Source of the DNA: Zygnema cylindricum | Taxonomy: Eukaryota; Streptophyta; Zygnematophyceae; Zygnematales; Zygnemataceae | Direction of reading: 5' to 3' | Length of the DNA stretch: 36,084 bases | Assembly: GCA_037447655.1 (NCBI GenBank) | Contig: JBBHKE010001856.1 | Location: 345,315-381,398, forward strand | Shown here: positions 10,009 through 21,865 of the stretch, piece by piece | Layout of the letters: each line of letters starts with the position of its first letter | How positions within the stretch are numbered: position 1 is the stretch's first letter | Translations under genes and position numbers: made by a program | Notes under the pieces: generated by a model | What the model was told of the DNA's origin: nothing | The model's input: the letters and a program-made list of their open reading frames with translations, nothing else | Database searches by the model: none

Positions 10009-11454
10009 CATGCCCTTTCTCTGAGTTCCCTCAGCGAGACTCTATTCAAGTCTTTAGTCCCCTCCCGTCTCCATATAACGGCCGTATTTTTGTCGTTCCG
10101 TTTTCCGTCGGGAGTCGGCCATAGACATAATTGAGCCGCGTTTAAAAGTGCACCAGGAAGCCATTTTCCTCCGGGGAGACTAGAGGTAGTGTCAAGAATA
10201 CATGTGGGAGGAGAAAAGAAAGTTACATTTAATTCAGAGAATACAAGAGGCCAAAAAACCTGCAAAAAGAAATCTGGAAAGAGGTCAATTACGGACAAAA
10301 CGTTGAATGTAGGTCATGGAACAAAAGGTCATAATATTGGCAATAGAACTCGAAATAAAAAATATAGAAAAGAAGAAATAATGTAGAATCATCGGTTAAA
10401 TTTGCAAAACATAGCACATGAAGTGCATGTAAAGAAATAAAACCGAAGGAACTTCGACAATTCAAAACACATTGTATACACAATTACAGCTGACAAAAAA
10501 ACATCCAGTGACATTTTTTTTGGAGACTCCGAGGCTTTAAACAAACTTAGTGATAAAACTAAATTATGGAAGAAATACTAGAGTACAAAAAAAAAAGTAA
10601 TTTTCACACCTCGGGATAATCGACGGAAAGCTTGTGAAGAGATGGGTAACTTTGAATTGGGTCTGAAAATGCCGACCCCAGAAGTACACTATTATGTTTG
10701 GCCATAAATTGGCCAAGATTGGTTTTCCGGGCTTCCTCTCTGAAAACTCAAAAAGATTTCGCAAAAAAAAGTACGTTTTAAGGCTTTTTAAAAAAAAAAT
10801 AGAGCACATTGTGACTGTAATTGATAAGAGCAACCAAAAGCCAACTGTCGTCTGCGTAGAAATCAAATGGACAAAAAAAAAGATAAAGAGAAGTCGTTTC
10901 TAACCTCGACCTATCACACATGAAATCTTGTGGACCGGATAAAATACTTTTCAAATACACGTATAAAATTACTGCCACTCTACACCGTGAACCGCTATTA
11001 GGGTTAGTGTTTTTTCGCCACTTAAAACATCTTTTCTCCGTACACACTTGTCCTATTGTGGATCTGACGATTGCGATTGAAAGGTAAGATCCTCAGTTTC
11101 CGATTGGCGGTCTCAAATTGAAAATCGGACAAGTGTGTACGGAGAAAAGATGTTTTAAGTGGCGAAAAAAACATTAACGCTAATAGTGATTCACGGTGTA
11201 GGGAACGATAAAGCTTTGTATACAATTGAAACGTTAACAAAAACCCAATTGAGGGCAAGAACATACAAACCGGAGAGCATATAGGATGGAGAATAGGATG
11301 GAATAATCTTCATTTTTTTTTCATATCAATTTACATTTTTGTATGTGGTCATGTAAGATGTTAAAATACTTATCTCCTTCCATATCGATTCAGGCGAATG
11401 TTCTTTCGATAGCTTCGCATATTTTCTAAATAAATTGGATAAGTTTGCTAACAT
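10009..11454 (-). CDS. Acyl-activating enzyme (AAE17/18-like), truncated 5' part
   Basis: Four minus-strand exons in the block between the two duplication copies. Exon 1 (11370-11454) starts at an ATG directly preceded by an in-frame TAA and encodes MLANLSNLFRKYAKLSKEHS. Exon 2 (10905-10971) is short and less certain. Exon 3 (10610-10739) encodes NLGQFMAKHNSVLLGSAFSD and ends ...VDYPE in phase 0. Exon 4 (10009-10259) encodes VFWPLVFSELNVTFFSPP, then WLPGALLNAAQLCLWP, TAVIWRREG and LNRVSLRELRERA. Phases agree throughout. This is the N-terminal (ACAS_N-type) region and the entry to the AMP-binding domain of acetyl-CoA synthetase relatives, closest in my memory to plant peroxisomal AAE17/AAE18. 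About 177 residues are present. The P-loop-like Thr/Ser/Gly motif and the whole catalytic core are absent, because downstream sequence runs into a (GGAGAA)n tract and then NHL exons. A MITE lies in intron 1. Confidence 0.8.
10983..11198. mobile_element. MITE family 1, second copy (216 bp)
   Basis: Flanked by TA at 10981-10982 and 11199-11200. Termini are CACCGTGAACCGCTATTAG and complement, with long inverted repeats through the shared motif CTCCGTACACACTTGTC. It lies inside intron 1 of the AAE-like fragment and ends about 10 bp from the exon 2 acceptor. Confidence 0.85.
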
Positions 11455-11948
11455 TTATGAGTGCTATTTATACTCGTTAATTTATACTAATTAATTCTAG
11501 TGCAATTTACATTCTTCTTGCCCAAAAGTGTCCTCTCAAACTCCACTTCACCAAAAGAAGTTTAATCAACGAGGAAATATGATCCACACCATTTCAAGTA
11601 CCATAAAAAATGAGAACAATTTTAGTCAGCATGCTTTTTTTTCTGATTTTCTATGTTACATTAGGAATAGGCGGACATTTCTAGAAATGGATTACCTTCC
11701 ATTACTTTGATCTGTGATAACTAACAACGAAACCTGTTGTACCCAATTTTTTATTACCCAAAACCCTCAAAAACCCTAAAAAAACATCCAAAAGGGGCGT
11801 TATATCGATAGCTCGCTAGAAAAGAAAAATGTATATAATTGCTATGGCTCCGAGAAATGTGCAGAGGTGATTACACAAACTCTCAAACTCTCAAAACCCA
11901 AACCTCAAAACCCAAACCTCAAAACCCAAACCTCAAAACCCAAACCTC
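11454..11948. other. Upstream region of the AAE-like start; CCAAACCTCAAAA repeat
   Basis: No further exon recognised. The right part (11870-11950) is a CAAACCTCAAAACC repeat leading into duplication copy A'. On the minus strand this would be the promoter side of the AAE-like gene; I see no clear core element. Confidence 0.5.
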
Positions 11949-14900
11949 AAAAACCAAAACCCAAAACCCAAAACCCAAAAAACCCAGCCTCCCCCCCAAA
12001 AAACCATGAAAACACCCAAAACCCTTCCTTCAGACAAACCCCAGAAACCCCTCTAAACAACCGCACCCCCCACAATCTCCCCCTCCAACCCTAAAATACA
12101 CGATCCAAAACACTAAAAATTGAAAAATCGGATGAGATCCTTACCTCGCAATCCGTTACAAAGAGACAGTTAGTTCCGTGATCGTAAATTGTTTCCATGG
12201 GCTTTCTCATTTTTGTTTCCGTAAAATACCCGTCCGTGAAACCCTCCCCAGCTCCGATCTGCATTAACACAAAAGGACAAAAAACGTCGGCCACCTTATT
12301 TTAACCTTTCCTAGTGCACTAAAAGTGCGTTGAAAGTGCGTATAAATTGCGGCTAAAGTACGGTTAAATTGCGGTTAAAGTGCGGTTGAAGTGTGCCAAA
12401 AGTGTGGTTAAATTGCCGTTAAATTGCATTTGAGTTGCATTTGAGTTGGATTAAAGTGCATTTTAAGTGCGTTTAAATTGGATTTCATCTTTAATGTTTG
12501 AATGGTGCAACCTTCAAATCGATACATTTGCAGATTATGGATTTCATTGTCGCTGTGGTTCTTCGAAACATGGCATATGTCCCCACATAACCTTCAACAT
12601 GATAATTTATACACGCAACAAGGAATGCACAAGATATACATCGGGTGCGAGATGATGGTATGATGCATATGATGGGTATAATGGATGTGATGGGTATGAT
12701 GTATGTGGTTTACATGACACATGTGACGCATGTGATGCAAGAATGGGTCCAATGTCATGCATATGATTTATCATCATCACATGTAACATAGAACACAAAT
12801 AACATATATCGTATGCTGTGTGGTGCATACAATGTGTATGATACGATGTATTTGATGTACATGATTTATGAGTTGATGAGTTCATGGGTTGATGTATGTA
12901 ACACATGTGATGCGTGCATATCCTTAATCATCGACCCATGAGTCTGAGGAAGACATATCACATACATCATGGTGCAAGTTGCATCAAATGTGTATGATGT
13001 GTATGGCGTATATGGATGTCTATGATGTACATAATGTATATAATGCATATGAGTTACATGATGTATGTGATGTAAGTGGTACGTGGATGTGTATAACGTC
13101 TATGCTGGACCATCATCACCTGCATCAGATACATCATAAAAATATGTGCATCATATAAATTTGTTTAGACTTCAAATACATTGCGTGGCTGTATAGGTCA
13201 GAAACAACATACAGGCAAGATGCATATGAGACAAATGACAAATAAGACAACAGTAGAACGTGACATGTGAATGCTGGGTTTCATCGTTCACTAACATTGC
13301 TGCGTGAAAAGAAACAAAAAAAAAAAAAAAAAAAAAAAAAAGGACAGGAGATAAAGAGTTTGTCAAAAGATACCGAGTCTGACTTGAATAAAATGTAAGA
13401 ATTAAAGATAGTGCTTGAAGGTTTTAGCAACTGAAAATAAAACAAAATAAAGGAAAGGAAACGAAGGAAGGAAGGAAGGGTGGAAGGCAGGAAAGGCAGG
13501 AACGGAAGGAAAGAAAGAAAGGGAGGAAAGAAAGAGAGGAAGGAAAGGAAGGAAAAGGACCCGAGATTGAAAAAAAAAGTTGTAGAACGTCTAAAGAAAA
13601 ATAATAAATGTAGAGCATTTTGTGAAAAACATACAACAAACCCACATCCATGAAGCATGGAAATGACCATATAGTGAAAAGAAAATCATTTTTTGCATTT
13701 TCCGGTACATACACCTTCAAAAAGAAAACGAGAAGAAAAAATTGAATGTGCCAAAATTAGACCGACTTTCAAAATTAGAAGTTTCATAACACTCAAAATA
13801 CTGAACATTTGACAACATTTCCAGCTGCAGAAAAGAAAACAGAAATAAACAAAAAAAAAGACAAGTTTTAACCTTATCTCAAATCATAAGCAAAGTATAT
13901 GCAAAATATATTCTGCGTATTCTCAAAGAATATTCTAAGTATATATTCAAAGTAGTTTCAAACTGTATCAAAGTATATTCAAAGTATATTCAAAGTACAT
14001 TCAAAATAGATTCAAACTATACTCGAAATATATTCGAAATATATTCGAAATATATTCAAAGTATATTCAACGTATATTGAAAGTATATTCAAAGTATAAG
14101 GACTTACATAATGGAGAACTTCCCCATCTACATTTGTCACAATTATCCGATTGTGACCGCTGTCGGAAATGAAAAGCCGCTCATTTTCTGCATCTGCACT
14201 TACGAAACCTGAAAAAAAGACAAAAACTCGTTACTTTCTGTCAGAAAAATGAAGTAAAGACAAAAAACTAAATCCTTTCTGTCAAGACAAAATACTTAAT
14301 CCTTTCTGTCTTAAAATTGCAGAAGAAAAGACAAAATAACTTATTCCTTTCTGTCAGAAAATTGTTGAATTATTCATTTTTGTCAGAAAATTGAAAAGAC
14401 AAAAAAAACATATTCCTTTTTTGTCAAAACCCTAAAAAAAATGCAATATCAAAACCGGTCAAATCATCGACAACATATGAACTTGTATATAAGGAGAAAA
14501 AAAAATTAAAGAATCTAAAACACGAAATGCTTTTTGGTCAGAAATTGTTGACAACAAAATGACAACTCTTATAAATTTGTCAACCCTTATAAATTTGACA
14601 ACTCTTATAAATTTGACAAACCTTTCACATTTTTTTGTCCTTATTCTCTCAAGACTTTTGGTAAATACAAGTGAGAAAGTGGTAAAGAAAAATGAGAAAG
14701 AGGCCTTCATACAATATATAATCAAATTAACATACTAATGCACTTGATTAAATTGAACTAATTGAAAATGATACTAAACGAACTTAATAATAACATTAAT
14801 TGTAACAGTAACACAAATAATAAAAAAACAATAATAAATTCTGATGACCGTAAAGTTCAAATTTAAAATGGTAAAAAGGTAAAATAGCAATTAAGTAAAA

Positions 14901-17560
14901 AAGCAATAAAGTAAAAAAGCAAAAAAGTCAGAAAATAGAAAAGTAAAAAAGTTTAAAACTTGGAAACATCAACATTATATAGAGAATCGGCAATTTTGAC
15001 TGATTGCAAAGTATTTTGAAATCCTTTTACTCACAATCAGAACCAGACGAAAAAAAAACAGAAAAAAAACCCGCAGAAACTTTCAAATGTTAGCATTAAA
15101 ATTTCCACATACAGTCGGTTAAAAAAAAAAAAAAGAACCAGCATGTCAAATCCATAAAAAGTGGATAAGGACGAAACTCAATAAAATGTCGTTTATTACT
15201 AAAAAACTCATGTCATTCACGATAAAGTATCCCTACTCCATCCTTACCTCCCTCCCTCACTCCTCCCTCCTCCCTCCCACATTCCTCCTCCCTCCGTCAC
15301 TCCTCCCTCCTCTCAGGTTTAGCGTTAGCCTTCGATATTTCTTTCGCCACTTAAATCATTTTTTTTACCGTGCACATTTCCGATTTTCATTTGGAGACCA
15401 CCAATCGAAAGGTAAAAATCTCACCTTTCCACCGCAGCTGTCGGATTCATCATACGATAAAATAAATAAATAAAAAAAACATATGATTTACGATAAAAGT
15501 GTCCATGGAGAAAAATGGAGTTAAAAGGCGGAAAACAGCATTAAAACTAATAGAAATACCCGGAAACATTATTACTCCATCGCCATTGGTTTAAAAAAAA
15601 TTCTGGGCAGCGAAAGGTGTTTGACTTTGTGGTCAACCATTCGATTTTTTTTTTTTTTGGGGCAAGAAATCAAGAGGTAACGATCGTATGTCACGATTAA
15701 AAATTGGAAAAGTATGTAATGAGAGAAAGTATATCTTACATCGTAATTAGTGTTGACAAATTGTGAGCAATAAATAGGACCTGGTTACAATAAGTTATGT
15801 AATGCCACGTGGCTCACTGTAAGCCACTTAATTAAAAAGTGATAGTAACACTAATTGTGATTTTTGGGTCAAAAAAAACAAGAATTATTATGATTTTGAA
15901 CTCTAATTATTAATAAACTCTAATGGCCGTGAGAAGTGGTACATACCTGGAAAGCTCAAAAGCGTCTCCTTCTCCTCAACAATTTCGGTTTCCGGAAAAG
16001 TATCCTCAAAACTCTCTTTATTTTTTCCTTCTGAGCCTCTCGTTTCAATATTGGCAAATGGTTGAGAAACTTTTTCTTCATTCTGACGGTTGTAATTCGA
16101 CACTTCAATTAATTTTTGTTCATATTTTCTGATATCTGAACGAAAAAAAAAGGGGGAGAAGAACAAAACGAATGAACAGCTTATCAATTCAACTCAACTC
16201 GACTCAACTCAACTCAACCAGTTTTTGAAATACAAAATTGAAAAAAATCCAAAAGCTCCTGTATCATAAACAGTTTACTGGACAAAAGACGAAAAACTTC
16301 TCACGTAATGATTTTGAAAAAGACACTCTTAAAAAACTTGAAACCTTAAACTTTTAACTTTAAAGTTTAGCTTTAAGTAAACTTTAACTTTGCTATAACT
16401 TAAAAACTTGTTGGATAACTAATCTGTGGTAACAAAAAAGGCAGAAAAAAAAAACATTGGGCCTTACTTTGTGAATTAAGTTCTGAAAGTTGAAACACAG
16501 AAATAGTATTTCCCAAAGAGTCGAGAAGGACGGCGACTCCTTCCTCTTTACCAAGAAATGGTTCCTAAATTTCTCTCCCTCCCTTGAAAAGTCCCATTAG
16601 TTAAGTCCTACTACTCTTATGCAAGTTTTAAATATTACTTTAATTCTCTCCCTTTCCCTCGAAAAGTCCCATTTTTAGGGTTTTGCTTCAAGGGTTTTTT
16701 GCATCATTCCTCTAAAAAGTCTCATTAGTGTTTATTAGTTTCTTTAGTTTTCAAACTTCTTTACCACCTTAACTCCCAATGGTTGTAATGACCTTAGAAA
16801 AAAATGAAAAAAAATGGAAAATTGTAAGAAAAGCAATCATCCCTTCATCATTAATCTCCCTCGGTTCAAAAAATTACAATTTAGACTCTAAAATTGTTGT
16901 TCCCATAACAAACAATTGTCAAATTTTTCAACAACAATACACAAACAAAAAACAAATAATATTACACTATCCATCACTATGAGTGTTAATAATGCAACTT
17001 TTTTGGGCCAAAATCACAAAATAGTATTAATAACATTATTGAAGGAGTGCCCTAACATTGGATACGTTTTGTCCTAATTAGCAATATTCAACCTAATATA
17101 CTGATTTCACTTTAATAGTTATAATTCCTTTACACATCTGGTACTATTGAACCTAATCGCCTAATTTTGCTTTAATACTTATAACTCCTTTACAATAATA
17201 GGGATGGGCACTGTAGTTTTTGATTGTAATATTGGTCATAAAACAACAAAATTATGCTTAAACCGTACCACCAACTGAAAAATTGGCATTGAACAATAAC
17301 ATGTAACAATAAACAGTAACAATGTACACTAGAATTTTCCGTCAAAACCTCAATTTTCAGTCAAAACCCCAATTTTCAATCAAAACCTCAATTTTCTGTC
17401 AAAACCTCAATTTTTCCGTCAAAAGCTCAATTTTTCCGTCAAAAGCTTTATGCTTGACAGTTACTTTGACCGGTCATTGATTGATATGGAGTTCTAATCT
17501 GACCCCAAGTTTTTGATTTTACTCTCTAAAAAATTGGAGTATCCTAAAAAGAAATCTTAA
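11949..17560. repeat. Segmental duplication copy A' (~5.6 kb)
   Basis: Second copy of 3987-9600 in direct orientation. Its left flank is a CCAAACCTCAAAA repeat rather than the CCCTAAA-like sequence left of copy A. Its right flank is an (AG)n/(GGGA)n microsatellite inside the NHL intron. Divergence is only a few bases over 5.6 kb. Confidence 0.97.
12145..16564 (-). CDS. NHL-repeat protein, duplicated exon block, copy A'
   Basis: The same four exons as in copy A: 16468-16564, 15947-16135, 14108-14208 and 12145-12258. I see no base difference in the exons between copies; the few substitutions I noticed are intronic. This copy is linked to the upstream thioredoxin-like exon at 17730-17868, which ends in phase 0 where 16468-16564 begins. 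Its last exon (12145-12258) ends in phase 0 and the first exon of copy A (8508-8604) starts in phase 0. Splicing across the intervening block would therefore repeat 167 residues in frame. It is unclear whether both copies exist in the genome or the duplication reflects merged haplotypes. Confidence 0.75.
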
Positions 17561-17562
17561 AA

Positions 17563-17563
17563 C

Positions 17564-17594
<31 letters not shown>

Positions 17595-17609
17595 AGGGAG
17601 GGAGGGAGG

Positions 17610-17664
<55 letters not shown>
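17563..17664. repeat. (AG)n / (GGGA)n microsatellite
   Basis: About 100 bp of AG with a GGGAGGGA centre, at the right boundary of duplication copy A'. Confidence 0.95.
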
Positions 17665-17667
<3 letters not shown>

Positions 17668-17729
17668 AGAAAATCTAGCCACAAGTTTATCTGAGCTCTG
17701 TTTTGTTTACAGAAAAATCCATGACTTAC

Positions 17730-19923
17730 CATATTGGAGAAGGAAGAAGTAGCAAGTACTGGAAAAGTTATACTATGTTGAAAGACCGTGCTTTTCATAT
17801 AGGAGAGAGATTTTTTTAAGCTCAAATTTGGTATTGACTCCACACTTGCCACCTGTAGCCATGGAATCCTGCACACAAAAAATAGAGTGGGTTAATATTT
17901 GGTTTTGAAAGCTTCTTGATATACACCACCAAAAAAAGGATAATCAAAGAAGGAAAATATTGTCGATTGTTTCCGCAAAATCATAAAAGGTTTCAAGAAT
18001 TTAAAACCCAATCGTCAAAAATATCCACTTCGATTAAACCGTAACGTTTTGTCTTTTCTTCAACAATAAACAAAAAATCTCGATAAGTATGGTCATTAAT
18101 ATTTTTGGACATAAAAAATAAAACAATTGGACTTTTTGATAGGGAGTTTCCCCTTTGATGTGAATATAACAAATGTTAATTTAAAGACATTGAAAGATTG
18201 TTGCTGTTATAAAATACACCGCTACTAGAGTTAGTGAATTATTAGCGTTAAAGCGATATTCAAATAAACCACACTAAATTATGTTTTTTCACGTGACTCA
18301 TTATGGACCACTTAACTAAATACCGTTTTTAACACTTTAACTTATAATTTTGGGCGAAAAGCACTCACTAGAATTAGTGTTATTAACTCTAATATCGATG
18401 GGTAGAAAAAACCTTGAGCTCCAAAAAGAGAAAGCAAAAATTTTAAGACCCAAAAAAAAGACATGTATCTGGATAATGAATCTGAAAATCTGAAAACTTC
18501 TATCTCCAGATGCAATAGTGACTTCATCTAAATATTTGAATGTATTTTTCAGCACCCAAAAAAGTGAGCATTCTAAAAATGATGACACAACATATCTTGA
18601 CTAAACCCTGAATCGTTTTTAGACTAGAAAAAATACTAACGAAGGGTTTTTATTACTTCAAATTCAACTCCAAATAGAGTGGCTGTTTTGAACCTTTTAA
18701 AGAAAGAGAGTATAGGATAAAAAAAAAATAGTGTTATTAACGTTATTTTGTGGTTAGAGGGAAAAAAAACCAAGATCGAATTAGTGTCATTAATACTAAC
18801 AGCAATTCACGGTGTACTGTCCTCATTTTTGTTTTGTTACTGAAAAAGAAGAAAAAAAAAAAAAAACGTCCCTAAAAGAAACTTTCCTATAAGCATCTTC
18901 CTCGTGAGACCTTTAAATAACCAAAAAAAGCCATATGGTGAAACTTCCCCTTCCTCATATTACATATGTTTAACTATTCACAAAAATGTTATAAAAATTT
19001 CCAGCCGTTCTAAAGTTCTCGTACATAATAACCGATCGATTTTACAACACATTGACCAAAAACTTGACCCTAATAATAATAAAACTTACTCTTAAGAGAG
19101 AGACTCTTAGGAAAAGTAGTTAATCCCACCTTGCTTGAATTGCATTCAAATGGAATAAAAGAGAGAGTGAGAGGTCTCGATTTCCATGAAACCGACCCAA
19201 AAAAGCTCCAATACCGACCAAAGTTCCTAAAAAAACACTTTTAGATTCTTCTCTCTTTCTATAAGCCGGTTTGTTCAACCACACGTGTGACAATCCTGTA
19301 CCAAAAAAAAACCACCATATTTAGTCATATTTAACTATAAACAAATCAACAGAAAAAAAGTGCCAAATCTAGTCCATTACACACCAAATCTTTGAAACAA
19401 AAGTTGCAAAAATAAAAAAAATAAAATACCCATCACAACAAGATCGTAACCTTCCACTCTTTTACCCTTTACCATTATTTATTGCAGGGTACCTTCTAGT
19501 TCTTTGTCCTATCCCTTCTACTTCTTTTTCCATGCCATCCATTCCCCACTCTCTTCCCTGCCCATATAGACAATATTATATAAACCAGTCCCATGCATAT
19601 TGAAGTTGAAGTCCCTATGCCCATGTTTATACGAAATAATAGTAAGAGAGGGAGAGGGAGAGCAAGAAGAAAAGAGATAGTGAGAGAGAGAGAGGGAGAG
19701 GGCTACACGGAAAGACCAAAGAAACGAAGCTAGAAAGCAAGAACGGACCGGATGAAAAGTAGGGAGGAAAATGAGAGAGAGAGAGAGAGAGAGAGAGTAG
19801 ACCGAACGAGGAGAGACGGGAGAAATGTAAACACAAACCATCAACAAAATTTGGCGTTCCTCGAGCATACTCCAGCATGCCATGAGGCAGCACGAGATTG
19901 GTCTTCGTGTCAAACTCTTGGCT
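17730..19923 (-). CDS. NHL-repeat protein, 5' exons with thioredoxin-like region
   Basis: Three minus-strand exons joined by phase. Exon 17730-17868 (GTGTGCAG acceptor, GTAAGT donor) is the strongest: it encodes IPWLQVASVESIPNLSLKKS followed by SYMKSTVFQHSITFPVLATS. That resembles the region of thioredoxin-like NHL proteins where a helix leads into a strand ending in the cis-Pro position (TFPV here). Exon 19130-19295 (TACAG acceptor, GTGGGA donor) encodes a basic then hydrophobic stretch (VFLGTLVGIGAFLGRF). Exon 19839-19923 encodes LVLPHGMLEYARGTPNFVD and ends in phase 1 at GTTTGT, matching the next exon. No start codon is assigned: an in-frame stop lies just beyond 19923, so a further 5' exon is likely. 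No CxxC motif is visible. The two upstream exons are weaker than the third. Confidence 0.55.
18217..18403. mobile_element. MITE-like family 3 copy
   Basis: Begins after TA with CACCGCTACTAGAGTTAGTG. It contains CACGTGACTCATTATGGACCAC and AATTAGTGTTATTAACTCT, and ends near a degenerate CCCATCG terminus. A further CACCG-type terminus occurs in inverted orientation at ~18790-18815, so a larger or nested element is possible. It lies in an NHL intron. Confidence 0.45.
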
Positions 19924-20051
19924 CTGCCCCCTGGCCCCCGATTACTTTAATCATCTCCTACTTTGGGGAAGTCTCCTCCTCTCTCTCTCTCTATATTCGC
20001 CTTCATCAATGTATTCCTGGACAAAGAATTGACTGTTATCCACCCTGATAA

Positions 20052-20280
20052 GGTTGACTTTCAAGCCTAGCGGTTGACTTTCAAGCCTAGCGGTTGACTT
20101 TCAAGCCTAGCGGTTGACTTTCAAGCCTAGTGGTTGACTTTCAAGCCTAAAGGTTGACTTTCAAGCCTAGAGGTTGACTTTTAAAAAAACAGAGGTCGTT
20201 TTAAAAAACAGAGGTTTTTTTAAAGAACAGACGTAGTTTTAAAAACAGACGTGGAGTTGAAAAACAGAGGTTGTTTTTCG
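20052..20280. repeat. 20-bp minisatellite, two consecutive arrays
   Basis: Seven near-identical units of GGTTGACTTTCAAGCCTAGC (20052-20180), grading into ~20-bp AAACAGAGGTCGTTTTAAA units. There are no spacers, so this is not CRISPR. Sequence 20280-20980 holds nothing I recognise. Confidence 0.9.
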
Positions 20281-20979
20281 AGTGAAGATAGTGAGCTCAA
20301 GATAAACTTAACTTGTTTCCTTTTCTGTAATCCCACTTTCAAATACTTCCCTCAAATAACATAATAAAATATACATTTTTTTTTCTGCTTATGATTGTTT
20401 TTGCAGCGACTGTCCAAAAAATAAAACTTTTTACCATCATCTGCTGACCGAGACTTTCAGGATTGGAAAGAATGTTTTGTAAAACATGGAACTCTCCATA
20501 TACATATGAACCTTAGAAACTAGAAAAGGCCATTAAACCTGTCAGGTTGCAATTAGAGGGTATTAACGGATGCGATTTATCTGAAATTCAAAGCTCCCTT
20601 TTCTCATGTTCTATTGTAAAAATACTACAATATTGTTCAAATGCTTACAAGATGGATACATTTTGCATAGATTGTTGACACAGTTCTTGAGTACCAAACT
20701 AATATACATCCATAAACACATAACATCCCCATCTCTTTCTCTTACTTTCTCTCTACAAGTGTAGAAATGCAGAGATGAAAGGAAACAGGAGGGGGAGAAA
20801 GAAAGTGAGAAAGAAAAAAAAGAAAAACAGTCGATTGATGTTTTTTTTTTTATGAGGGGTTTTAGAAACTGATTTGAGAGCTTATCTGTGTCGCAGTTTA
20901 TACAACCGAGTAATCATTCCCCTCTCGCTCACCAAAAAAAATCTAAAAAAATCTAAAAAACCCTAAAACCAAAAATCGT

Positions 20980-21192
20980 TTAATCATCTCTTATGACGAC
21001 CTCCTGGACCTCTGCAGAACCATTCAATGTGAGGCGTCTGTACCCTAAATGAAGAGCTCTTCTTGAAATTATAGACTGCCAAGAAGAAAAAGGTATTTTC
21101 CAACATTTTTGCCCAACAAAGACGTCATCTGTATTTTCGAAAAAATCACGCTCGATAATATTGGACCGACCTGCAAGTACATTTCCAAACTT
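20980..21192 (-). CDS. Terminal exon of an unrecognised protein
   Basis: A minus-strand exon ending at a TAA (20980-20982). Its frame is open for about 70 codons and includes SNIIERDFFENTDDVFVGQK, then CWKIPFSSWQSIISRRAL and ends LTLNGSAEVQEVVIRDD. Balanced composition and the aromatic/charged pattern look coding, unlike the low-complexity surroundings. Two acceptors are possible: CTAAG at 21193 (phase 0) or CTTGCAG at 21173-21175 (exon start 21172, needing two bases). The latter fits the phase-1 end of the candidate first exon at 23268-23421. I do not recognise the family. Intron 21193-23267 would contain tandem repeats and MITE-like sequence. Confidence 0.5.
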   Translation of the reverse strand, partial: KFGNVLAGRSNIIERDFFENTDDVFVGQKCWKIPFSSWQSIISRRALHLGYRRLTLNGSAEVQEVVIRDD

Positions 21193-21221
21193 CTTAGAAT
21201 ACTACTATACAGCCAGAATAA

Positions 21222-21425
21222 GCAAAGAGTGATTGTAATAGTAGAAAAGTTTGGCAAGCAAAAAGTGATTGCAATAGTAGAATAATTAAGCAAAAGGTGA
21301 TTGTATTAGTAGAAAAGTTCAATAAGCAAAAGTGATTGTAACAGTAGAAACGTTAAATAAGCAAAAAATGCTTGTAAAAGTGGAAAAAATTAGTAAGCAA
21401 AAAGTGATTGTAATGGTAAGAAATT
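21222..21425. repeat. AAGCAAAAAGTGATTGTAAT array, ~35-40-bp units
   Basis: Five imperfect units (AAGCAAAAAGTGATTGTAAT plus AGTAGAAAAGTT). It lies directly 5' of the acceptor of the terminal exon 20980-21192. Confidence 0.85.
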
Positions 21426-21865
21426 TTGTCCGAATTTCATCAAGGCGTAGTCGAAGCATTGTTGACTGTCTTAATCGATCCAAATTACAGGCATCGACAT
21501 TCATTTACGGTTTGAAAAACATAACAATTGCAACATGTCAGTGAAGATATAACAATGATTAAAAATGTTATTAAAACATCTCCGAGAATCAAAGAAGAAC
21601 TTTCTTCTACAAATGAATGAACTCATTAGTAAACACTCCCTTCAAACATCCATTTATTGACATCCACATGCATAAACATGGGATCTTAATAACCAAAATG
21701 TTAGCAAGTTTGGACATATTTGAAGTAAACAGTGAGTTACTGGAAAACCAGGCAGAATCTAGAAAACTTAAAAAAAGATAGAATTGATAAATAGCAGTAA
21801 AAGCAAAACATGGCTAATATAGTGTAATTAGTAACTAAATCCACTTTAAAACTAATAACGCACTA

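Noticed and set aside
18904-19095. 63-residue plus-strand ORF
   Set aside because: No recognisable motif, lies in an NHL intron on the opposite strand, chance-level length.
19518-19913. 131-residue minus-strand ORF with poly-Ser/Leu
   Set aside because: Different frame from the phase-consistent NHL exon 19839-19923; largely translation of GA microsatellites.
20052-20180. CRISPR-like array
   Set aside because: Units are contiguous with no unique spacers, and the genome is eukaryotic; it is a minisatellite.
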